The notes under the pieces are model-generated. The model was not told where the DNA came from, made no database searches, and saw only the letters and a list, made by a program, of their open reading frames with translations. From assembly GCA_938003575.1 (NCBI GenBank), contig CALKYG010000027.1, positions 1 through 19,670 of the forward strand: a stretch of DNA of 19,670 nt, written 5' to 3'. Shown piece by piece: positions 1 to 5,735 of this stretch. The translations under genes and the position numbers were made by a program. The stretch's first letter is position 1. Each line of letters opens with the position of its first letter. The DNA is from an uncultured Alphaproteobacteria bacterium. Its GTDB lineage: Bacteria; Pseudomonadota; Alphaproteobacteria; Caulobacterales; Parvularculaceae.

Positions 1-312
1 ACAGCTTTTTTCCGGTACGGCCGAAGCAAGGAGCAAACTCCTTTTCTCGGCGATAACACATTGAATAACAGGAGCAACAGACGGCGAGACCGTTCTGAAG
101 CGGCCGCTTTTCCCCATACTGTGGAATGAAGAACGCGGCGTTCTTCCCCGGTCATACCGTCAAGGCGCCGCTGTGCGCCCGTTTGGCGCCTTTTGAGGGT
201 CTGCGGATGTCGCGTTCATTGCAGACGCCGCCGCGGCGCCGTTATCCTCACCTTTCAACAGCATAAAGGCTTACCTGGGCAAAAGCGCCCTTCCCTGACC
301 AATGGACAACGC
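1..312. other. non-coding leader upstream of ppsR
   Basis: I see no convincing gene here. The stretch holds three small inverted repeats: AAGGAG/CTCCTT around a CAAA loop at 28-43 followed by TTC; a near-perfect 19-base palindrome at 128-146; and AAGGCGCC/GGCGCCTT at 162-169 and 185-192, followed by two more Ts. The first and third resemble weak terminators, possibly of a gene to the left of the window, but both lack a good T-run. A reading frame open from 193 into ppsR lacks family-like sequence before residue 41, so I treat it as leader. No promoter is clear enough to call. Confidence 0.5.
128..146. promoter_or_regulatory. 19-base palindrome, possible operator upstream of ppsR
   Basis: GAAGAACGC, one central G, then GCGTTCTTC: nine perfectly matched bases on each side. 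It lies 166 bases before the ppsR start. As DNA it has the shape of a homodimer operator; as RNA it could form a 7-bp hairpin with a 5-base loop. No T-run follows, so a terminator is unlikely. The binding protein is unknown. Confidence 0.35.
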
Positions 313-1152
313 ATGACGGGGCAGCCGAGAGTTCTCGCCAACTATTTTCACGTTCACCTTGTGTCGGATTCGACTGGTGAAACGCTGAACGCCGTATTCA
401 AGGCGGTCACGTCCCAATTTGCTGCAGCGCACGCCTTTGAACACATCTATGCGCTCATCCGTTCCCGGTCCCAGATGGAACGCGTGCTGGCCGAAATTGA
501 GGCGGCGCCCGGCCTGGTTCTTTACACTGTCATGAATCCCGATCTTCGCCGCCTTCTCGAGGCGCGCTGTTCCGAACTTCAGATACCTGCGATCTCGGTT
601 CTCGATCCGTTCATTGGAGCGTTTTCCGACTATCTCGGGCTGCAACAGACGCGAAAAGCCGGTGCGCAGCACGAAATGGACGACGCGTATTTCAAGCGCA
701 TCGCTGCGATCGATTTTACGCTCGCGCATGACGACGGGCAAATGACATGGGATCTGGAGCCTGCGGATGTCGTCGTGGTCGGCGTCAGCCGCACGTCGAA
801 AACGCCGACGTGCATGTATTTGGCGAACCGCGGGGTGAAAGCCGCCAACGTGCCTCTGATTCCGGGTCAGGAGCCGCCGCCGCAGATATTCAACCTGCGA
901 AAGCCTCTGGTGGTCGGGCTCATTGCGTCCCCGGAACGACTGGTGCAGATTCGTCAGAGCCGGCTTGGCGGCATGAATGCGACCGATCATGCCGACGAAT
1001 ATTCCGACCTCGAAACAATCAGAGCCGAAGTGCTCAAGGCCAAGCGTCTTTACGCCAAGCATCGCTGGCCGGTAATCGATGTTACCCGGAAATCGGTTGA
1101 GGAAACTGCGGCAGCCATCCTCACAAAACTTTCCGCTCGCCAGAACGTATGA
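313..1152 (+). CDS. ppsR: pyruvate,phosphate dikinase / PEP synthase regulatory protein (DUF299)
   Basis: A cytoplasmic bifunctional enzyme of the DUF299 family. Known members phosphorylate a threonine of PEP synthase or pyruvate,phosphate dikinase with ADP as donor and also remove that phosphate, switching PEP synthesis off and on. The protein opens with the family-typical FHVHLVSDSTGETLN block (about residues 11-25) and carries the P-loop-like GVSRTSKTP at residues 157-165, followed by YLANRGVKAANVPL. The 279-residue length from ATG 313 fits the family (about 270-280). The frame is open from 193, but the first 40 residues of that version are Arg/Cys-rich and unlike the family, so 313 is preferred. 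The stop overlaps the maf start (ATGA, 1149-1152), so the two are translationally coupled. The target dikinase is not in the window. Confidence 0.93.
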   Translation: MTGQPRVLANYFHVHLVSDSTGETLNAVFKAVTSQFAAAHAFEHIYALIRSRSQMERVLAEIEAAPGLVLYTVMNPDLRRLLEARCSELQIPAISVLDPFIGAFSDYLGLQQTRKAGAQHEMDDAYFKRIAAIDFTLAHDDGQMTWDLEPADVVVVGVSRTSKTPTCMYLANRGVKAANVPLIPGQEPPPQIFNLRKPLVVGLIASPERLVQIRQSRLGGMNATDHADEYSDLETIRAEVLKAKRLYAKHRWPVIDVTRKSVEETAAAILTKLSARQNV

Positions 1153-1748
1153 CCGGCGCCGTGAAAAAAATCACCCTTGCGTCCGGAAGCGCTATCCGCG
1201 CGGCCATCCTTAGAGGAGCGGGTGTAGACTTCGACATTGTCCGCCCGGGTGTTGATGAGTCGGCGATCAAGGAGGCGGCGCTCGCAGAGGGAAAAACCTT
1301 GCGGGACGCGGCGCAGCTTCTCGCCGACGCAAAAGCGCAAGCTGTCGCCGCGGCCGGCGCCGTCATCGCCTCGGACCAGATCCTTAATTTCAGGGGCAGG
1401 GGATTTGACAAGCCGCAATCAATGGATGAAGCGCGAGAAAGGCTTCTTGAACTCCAAGGCGCGGCGCATTCGCTCATCAACGCTGTGACGATCGCAAGGG
1501 ACGGCGAGATCGCCTTCCGCCACATAGACGAACCTCGCCTCTTCATGCGGCCGATGACCGCAACTGAAATCGACATGTATCTCGCAGCGGCCGGCGAAGA
1601 GATCCTTGAGAGCGTCGGCGCCTATCAGGTTGAAGCGCTCGGCAGCAGGCTCTTTGACAAGATCGAGGGGGATTATTTCGCTGTTCTCGGTCTGTCGCTT
1701 CATCCGGTGCTCGGTTATCTTCGCCGCGAAGGATTTCTGGCGTTTTGA
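1149..1748 (+). CDS. maf: Maf-family nucleotide pyrophosphatase, YceF-like
   Basis: A Maf/HAM1-type nucleoside triphosphate pyrophosphatase, a house-cleaning enzyme that hydrolyses non-canonical or modified nucleotides to monophosphates. The N-terminal LASGSAIR (residues 10-17) is the substrate-phosphate loop. SDQ at 75-77 supplies the catalytic Asp76, followed by DKPQ and the ALELQGAAHSL-like region, and the C-terminal DYFAVLGLSLHPVLGYLR matches the end of Maf proteins. The SDQ form, and the residues near the C-terminus, resemble YceF (7-methyl-GTP preferring) more than YhdE (dTTP/UTP preferring); the substrate is inferred, not shown. The 199-residue length is normal. It overlaps ppsR by four bases and aroE by one (TGATG), the second and third cistrons of the run. 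Confidence 0.9.
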   Translation: MTGAVKKITLASGSAIRAAILRGAGVDFDIVRPGVDESAIKEAALAEGKTLRDAAQLLADAKAQAVAAAGAVIASDQILNFRGRGFDKPQSMDEARERLLELQGAAHSLINAVTIARDGEIAFRHIDEPRLFMRPMTATEIDMYLAAAGEEILESVGAYQVEALGSRLFDKIEGDYFAVLGLSLHPVLGYLRREGFLAF

Positions 1749-2596
1749 TGGCGGCGATCTCCGTTGAAGAGACAAAACTCGCAGGCGTTGTCGGCTGGCC
1801 GGCGGCGCACAGCCTTTCGCCTGTCATCCATTCGACTTGGGCGGCGCGGGAAGGCGCGCCTGCGCGCTACAATGCGCTCGCCGTCGAGCCCACTGACGAG
1901 GCGTTCTGTAAGCGGATTAACGAGCTCCGCGCCCAAGGCTACGTCGGCGTTAATGTGACAATCCCGCATAAAGAGCGCGCCCTGAAGATAGCGGACCGCG
2001 CAAGCGACGCGGCGCTCGCGATCGGTGCGGCCAACATGCTGACTTTCAGCGGCGGAGAAATATTCGCTGAAAACTCTGATGCGACGGCCGCCGAGGCGAT
2101 AATTCGAGAGCTGACGCCGTTTCCCGGAACCGCGCTCGTTCTCGGCGCCGGCGGGGCTGCGCGCGGCGTCCTCTATGCGATGAAACGTGCGGGGGTTCGC
2201 CGCATTTTGCTGTCAAACCGTACGAAGAGACGCGCGACAGAAATTGCGGACGTTGGTGCGGCGCAGGTCGTCGACTGGACACGCCGCGCCGCTGCGGCCA
2301 GCGAAGCGGACCTCGTCGTTAACGCCACATCGCTCGGCATGAACGGCGCGCCGCCGCTTGACCTCGACGTTCAGCCTCTGAAACAGAGCGCCGTCATTTT
2401 CGATATTGTTTACGCGCCGCTTGAGACGCCGCTTCTGAGGGCCGCACGGGCGAGGGGGCTTAAAACGATAGACGGCCTCGAGATGCTGATGCGCCAGGCG
2501 GTTCCCGGTTATCTTCGGTGGCTTGGAACGAGGGCGGAGGTCGACGAGGATCTGCGAGCACGGCTCGAAGCTGCGCTGATGTCGGGATCGGCATGA
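1748..2596 (+). CDS. aroE: shikimate 5-dehydrogenase
   Basis: NADP-dependent reduction of 3-dehydroshikimate to shikimate in the aromatic amino acid pathway. The N-terminal substrate domain shows SLSPVIH (shikimate-binding serines), NVTIPHKE with catalytic Lys75, and ENSD with the partner Asp111. The Rossmann domain shows GAGGAARG, then SNRT as the NADP-phosphate loop, NATSLGM, and DIVYAPLETPLL near the end. All key residues are present and the 282-residue length is usual. A TTG at 1745 would add one Met, but ATG 1748 overlaps the maf stop by a single base (TGATG) and is preferred. The stop overlaps the coaE start (ATGA, 2593-2596). Confidence 0.95.
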   Translation: MAAISVEETKLAGVVGWPAAHSLSPVIHSTWAAREGAPARYNALAVEPTDEAFCKRINELRAQGYVGVNVTIPHKERALKIADRASDAALAIGAANMLTFSGGEIFAENSDATAAEAIIRELTPFPGTALVLGAGGAARGVLYAMKRAGVRRILLSNRTKRRATEIADVGAAQVVDWTRRAAAASEADLVVNATSLGMNGAPPLDLDVQPLKQSAVIFDIVYAPLETPLLRAARARGLKTIDGLEMLMRQAVPGYLRWLGTRAEVDEDLRARLEAALMSGSA

Positions 2597-3195
2597 TCAC
2601 CATCGGCCTAACCGGCTCCATCGGCATGGGAAAGTCGACCGTCACGCAGATGTTCGCGGACGAAGGCGCCGCCGTCTGGAATGCCGACGACGCGGTGCAC
2701 AGACTCTACGCAAAGAACGGCGCGGGCGTTCAGGCGATCGCCGAACGCTTTCCTGGAGCCATCGTCTGCGGGGCGGTTGACAGGGATATTCTTTCAGGGC
2801 TGGTTCTTGACGACGCGGCGGCGCTCGCCGACCTCGAAGCGATCATCCATCCGCTCGTGTCCGAAGACCGCGCCCGCTTCCTCGACAACGCGGCGCGCGA
2901 GGGCGCTGATTTGGCTGTGCTCGACATTCCGCTTCTGTTTGAGAAGGGCTACGAGAAATTCTTCGATGCGATTGTGGTCGTCTCCGCGCCTGCGGAAACG
3001 CAAAAGAATCGCGTCATGGCGCGGCCCGGAATGACCGAGAAGAAATTTCGCTTGATCCAGTTGAAACAGACGCCTGACGCCGAAAAGCGTCGCCGGGCCG
3101 ATTATGTGATCGACACCGGCGTGAGCCTGTCTGAGACGCGCGCGCAGACGAAAGCTGTTGTCGCCGCATTAAGGGAGCGGTTCGCGCTTCCATGA
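2593..3195 (+). CDS. coaE: dephospho-CoA kinase
   Basis: Final step of coenzyme A synthesis: ATP-dependent phosphorylation of the ribose 3'-hydroxyl of dephospho-CoA. The protein starts MITIGLTGSIGMGKST, giving the P-loop at residues 8-15 with Lys14, and has the usual DADxxVH-like segment (NADDAVHRLY), IHPLV, and DIPLLFEKGYEKFFD, which carries the CoA-site residues. The C-terminal part has RRRADYVIDTG, typical of the family. Length is 200 aa. Start 2593 is set by the ATGA overlap with aroE; the open frame back to 2518 is inside aroE. In many alphaproteobacteria dnaQ follows coaE; here a convergent gene pair follows instead. Confidence 0.95.
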   Translation: MITIGLTGSIGMGKSTVTQMFADEGAAVWNADDAVHRLYAKNGAGVQAIAERFPGAIVCGAVDRDILSGLVLDDAAALADLEAIIHPLVSEDRARFLDNAAREGADLAVLDIPLLFEKGYEKFFDAIVVVSAPAETQKNRVMARPGMTEKKFRLIQLKQTPDAEKRRRADYVIDTGVSLSETRAQTKAVVAALRERFALP

Positions 3196-3274
3196 GCGCC
3201 AATCTGCCTGCGGCGTCGGCTCGCTTTATCGGCCGGCGAAGGAATGATCCCCTTGTGCGGACAAATCGCGTGTT

Positions 3275-3727
3275 TCAGAAAATCCCGAAAATCTTCCGCC
3301 GGGATTTCAGCTTCGGCGCCGCTTTCGGATTTGCCGCGGCGAAGGCGATGTAATCGAATTCCCGCCTCTGTGTCCGCATCTCCGTTGAATGAAGGCCCCG
3401 AATTAGATCGCGAACGGAATCAGGAGCGCTGACCTCCGCTGCGTCCCCTGATATAGGGGCCGGGGGCGCTGAAAGGGCGCGACCCTCTGTGCGCGCGCGT
3501 CTGGTTTCCCTTTGCATTGCGCGCCGCTCGGCGCCGGATAGCCGGCGTTTGAGTGCGGAGAAGGCGGCATCCGCCGGCGCGGAAAAATTCTGCGGCAAAA
3601 ACGCTTCGTCATGCGCCTGCATGTCGCGCCGGTTCGGGACCTCGATATTCTCTACGCCGCGGCCGGTAAGGCTTCTTTGCGTCACGCGCTCGAAACCGCC
3701 CCAAATCTGCTTCAGCCGTTCAGCCAT
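3275..3727 (-). CDS. hypothetical basic protein, partner of the Ntn-hydrolase gene
   Basis: A 150-residue protein of no family I recognise. It has no signal peptide or membrane span. The N-terminal third has mixed composition (GGFERVTQRSLTGRG), the middle is rich in Arg and Ala (LSGAERRAMQRETRRARTEGRAL) followed by a Pro/Ala-rich stretch, and the tail is basic, ending RRKIFGIF. The case for a real gene is the good ribosome site GAGGAG seven bases before ATG and the 11-base gap after the Ntn-hydrolase stop, which implies one minus-strand operon. It ends 79 bases from the convergent coaE stop. A substrate, adaptor or assembly role beside the hydrolase is only a guess from position. The plus-strand frames over it look like shadows. 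Confidence 0.6.
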   Translation of the reverse strand: MAERLKQIWGGFERVTQRSLTGRGVENIEVPNRRDMQAHDEAFLPQNFSAPADAAFSALKRRLSGAERRAMQRETRRARTEGRALSAPPAPISGDAAEVSAPDSVRDLIRGLHSTEMRTQRREFDYIAFAAANPKAAPKLKSRRKIFGIF

Positions 3728-3738
3728 AGGTCGCTCCT

Positions 3739-5019
3739 CTAAAGGTCAGGCTTGTCGCGCTTCATCTCAAGGCCGCCATTGCGAGTAATGACAGCGACGT
3801 CGATTGGTCCGCCGACCGTTTCGATCGAATGCATGACCTTTTGCTGGAAAGAATTCAGTTTGATCAATGAAGCCGCCGTTTCGCCGAGTTCACGCTTGGG
3901 AAGTGAACCAATCGCCCGATAGATCGGCCGCGTATGTACGGCGTACTGATAGGCGTCTATTGATTTAAAGAACTCCCGCAGCGCATGGCCCATGTTGTTC
4001 TCCGAATAATCACGGAAGAGCGCCTGACGCTGCTGGTCGGAAATCGGCGCACGCGTGATGACGTCGGAAACCAGGTTCATCGACAGCTTCAGCGTCTCTC
4101 CGTACATGAACATTCTGAGGTATTGGTCCATGCCGGTCAGAAAGGTCCGGATCATCCTGTCCTGCGCGAAAGGCTGAACGACCGGACCGCCGTCAGAAGT
4201 CATGTCCGCAGCGCGATCCTGTTTGCGCTTCAAAATGCCGAGAATGACGCTCGAAGAAAGATACGAACGCATTGACGGGAATTTGTCCCGTGATCCGAAG
4301 CCGGCGAAAACGACCCCGGTGTAGTGCTCAAAAAAGGCGTCACGCGTCACCGCAAAGACGGCGATCTCCCGCAATCGCTCACGCGTCGCGTCGGACACGG
4401 CGAACTGTCCGTAATCATTCCTGAGCGAAACGACGAGGCTTTCAATCAACTGCTCGATCTCGTTGCGGTAGCGGCGTCGCACTTGCTCGCCCATGCCGCC
4501 GGGAAAACAGGAAAGATCGGCGCGCTGCGTGTCATCTGGATAGCGCTGGTAATCGGCATGAAGCTGGCCGACGACGAACTCGAAAACAGAGCCGAAATGA
4601 TCCTTGACGCGGGCGCCGGGCGTCTGCGCGAGCTTGGTCACTTGCGCGTCGAAGTCTTCAGCGATCACCGTAAAGACTACAGCGAGGAGCTTGAAGAACT
4701 CCGTATCCTGATGATCGGCGGGGAAAAGGTCGGGATTGCCCGAGATGAAATTCATGAAGTCTTCGGCGTAGTCCTGAACCGTGTCGAGCGAACGCCCGCG
4801 CGCCGCGTCCCGATAGAGGGAGATCACCGTCTCCCACGGCGTCGACATGATTTCGGCGTTGTTATAAATCATCACGGCGACCGGCTGGCCGTCGACAAGC
4901 GGGAACAGCTTGTCCACCGACTGATAGGTCTTGAGATATTGGTGGCCGGTGATTGTGACGGCGCTGTCCGCGGCCATCGCAACCGCCTGGCGGTTCATCA
5001 ACACGACTTCGGAGGTCAT
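3739..5019 (-). CDS. proteasome/HslV-like N-terminal nucleophile hydrolase
   Basis: A 426-residue protein whose N-terminus resembles a proteasome beta or HslV subunit. After removal of Met, Thr is residue 1, followed by the SEVVLMNRQAVAMAADSAVT strand pair; the Asp of AADSA falls exactly at position 17, as in HslV, and a Lys in DKLFPL is at position 36, near the family's Lys33. VMIYNNAEIMSTPWETVI then matches the region after the second sheet strand, where proteasomes have a conserved Gly. From about residue 110 the sequence no longer resembles a proteasome subunit; it looks helical and is about twice the usual beta-subunit length. The frame is open from 5055, but starting at 5019 exposes the nucleophile and has GGAGG/AGGGG upstream. 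It is the first gene of a minus-strand pair. Peptidase activity, substrate and oligomeric state are unproven; the Ntn fold assignment rests on motif spacing. Confidence 0.75.
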   Translation of the reverse strand: MTSEVVLMNRQAVAMAADSAVTITGHQYLKTYQSVDKLFPLVDGQPVAVMIYNNAEIMSTPWETVISLYRDAARGRSLDTVQDYAEDFMNFISGNPDLFPADHQDTEFFKLLAVVFTVIAEDFDAQVTKLAQTPGARVKDHFGSVFEFVVGQLHADYQRYPDDTQRADLSCFPGGMGEQVRRRYRNEIEQLIESLVVSLRNDYGQFAVSDATRERLREIAVFAVTRDAFFEHYTGVVFAGFGSRDKFPSMRSYLSSSVILGILKRKQDRAADMTSDGGPVVQPFAQDRMIRTFLTGMDQYLRMFMYGETLKLSMNLVSDVITRAPISDQQRQALFRDYSENNMGHALREFFKSIDAYQYAVHTRPIYRAIGSLPKRELGETAASLIKLNSFQQKVMHSIETVGGPIDVAVITRNGGLEMKRDKPDL

Positions 5020-5352
5020 TCGCCCCTCATCCTCCCGCAACCCCGGACTAAACACGGGAACGGCGCGCCCCCGGCGGTCCGGCCCCGCCCGGCTCGCGGA
5101 AAGATGTTAACTGTAAAAGAGGGCCTTGGAAACGCCGGGGGCGTCGCCCGCCTGCGGCGCCCGCATGGGTTGTCGCCGACAGGCAACAGCGCCCCGCGGT
5201 TAACCGCCGCCGGACGCATAATTCGGTCCCTTCGCCGGAAATCGCGAAAAAGTGCGCAAACGTGTGATGCGGATCGCAGCGGGGCGCACTAAATGGCCGC
5301 AAATAAACACAGCCGGACGAGCCAAAAAGGGCTGACGGCGGGAGAAAAGAAA
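5020..5352. other. non-coding region between divergent Ntn-hydrolase and microprotein genes
   Basis: A GC-rich intergenic stretch serving as the upstream region of both the minus-strand hydrolase pair and the plus-strand small membrane proteins. It contains two GTTAAC hexamers (5106-5111 and 5199-5204), the second inside a perfect 12-base palindrome. A frame open from ATG 5293 runs into the first microprotein; its extra 20 residues are polar and I favour the start at 5353. I see no RNA gene and no clear promoter hexamers. Confidence 0.45.
5196..5207. promoter_or_regulatory. perfect 12-base palindrome GCGGTTAACCGC
   Basis: GCGGTTAACCGC is its own reverse complement. A second GTTAAC lies 93 bases to the left (5106-5111). 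AT cores are scarce in this GC-rich stretch, and the position between two divergent units suits an operator. The factor is unknown; TTAACC resembles part of a CtrA half-site, but the TTAA-N7-TTAA consensus is absent. Confidence 0.3.
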
Positions 5353-5478
5353 ATGACAGCCATTGGACCAGCAGGATTCACGATCATCGCCTTTGTCGGA
5401 TTTGTATCGGCGCTCGCCGGCGTCTATTCCATTGAACAGATCGTGCGCAGGGCGCTCGGACAAACACAACGGCATTAG
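5353..5478 (+). CDS. small single-span membrane protein (41 aa)
   Basis: A 41-residue protein with one hydrophobic segment (about residues 8-25, FTIIAFVGFVSALAGVYS), then IEQIVRRALGQTQRH, a short basic tail. It is probably an inner-membrane microprotein with the tail in the cytoplasm. The start at 5353 is chosen for the GGGAG ribosome site eight bases upstream and because the hydrophobic segment follows directly; an upstream ATG at 5293 in the same frame would give 61 residues with a polar lead. It aligns without gaps to the 36-residue protein encoded 100 bases downstream (IAF, V, G, E, R conserved), which supports both as real. Function unknown; an accessory subunit, a membrane-active toxin or a regulator are all possible. 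Confidence 0.6.
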   Translation: MTAIGPAGFTIIAFVGFVSALAGVYSIEQIVRRALGQTQRH

Positions 5479-5535
5479 GCGCGTCGCCGCCGGGCGTTAA
5501 GCAAGACCGTCTAAAACTTGAGACAATTTTTACAG

Positions 5536-5570
5536 CTTCGAGGTCTGCTGACGTCCAGCAGTCATCGAAG
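5536..5570 (+). promoter_or_regulatory. long interrupted hairpin before the 36-aa microprotein
   Basis: Outer arms CTTCGA (5536-5541) and TCGAAG (5565-5570), inner arms CTGCTG (5545-5550) and CAGCAG (5556-5561), loop ACGTC, with 3-base internal bulges GGT/TCA. Both stem segments are perfect. The 3' arm ends 10 bases before the start codon at 5581 and covers the only purine-rich bases (GAAG) that could act as its ribosome site. This suggests RNA-level control of translation, or a DNA operator; no T-run follows, so it is not a terminator. Confidence 0.45.
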
Positions 5571-5580
5571 CGAGTTGTCC

Positions 5581-5691
5581 ATGAGCGCTGTAGCGGTCAG
5601 CTTGATTGCCTTCATTGTGCTGGTGGCCGGCGCCGGCGGGGCGCACCTTGTTGAATCGGCGGCGCGGTCCCGAAAAAGCCTCCGGTCCTGA
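5581..5691 (+). CDS. small single-span membrane protein (36 aa), paralogue of the 41-aa one
   Basis: Thirty-six codons from ATG to TGA: MSAVAVSLIAFIVLVAGAGG, then AHLVESAARSRKSLRS. One transmembrane segment (about residues 4-20) and a basic C-terminal tail. Aligned without gaps to the 41-residue neighbour from the shared IAF, the positions IAF, V (+6), G (+11), E (+16) and R (+20) are identical, seven of 22, with conservative changes at two more. That shared pattern is the main reason to call it a gene, since the ribosome site is weak (GAAGCGAG) and sits partly in the hairpin just upstream. Too short for ordinary gene callers. Function unknown. Confidence 0.5.
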   Translation: MSAVAVSLIAFIVLVAGAGGAHLVESAARSRKSLRS

Positions 5692-5735
5692 CGCGGACCT
5701 TGTCCGTCGGCGCGAACCCGTCGACCAGATCGGTC

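Noticed and set aside
28..45. AAGGAG-CAAA-CTCCTT hairpin as a terminator
   Set aside because: Only six pairs and an interrupted T-run; the gene it would terminate is not visible, so it is kept only as a note in the leader.
162..194. AAGGCGCC / GGCGCCTT inverted repeat as a terminator
   Set aside because: Loop of 15 bases and only four Ts; could be a weak terminator but not supportable.
271..1062. Minus-strand frame of 263 codons opposite ppsR
   Set aside because: Arg/His-rich composition typical of antisense frames in GC-rich DNA; ppsR motifs are on the plus strand.
3244..3432. Plus-strand small frame after coaE as a gene
   Set aside because: It overlaps the better supported minus-strand gene, has no ribosome site and shows no family features.
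4324..5292. Long plus-strand open frame (322 codons) opposite the Ntn hydrolase
   Set aside because: Its product is Arg/His/Asp-rich with no family features, while the minus strand carries ordered Ntn motifs and a good ribosome site. It is a GC-driven shadow frame.
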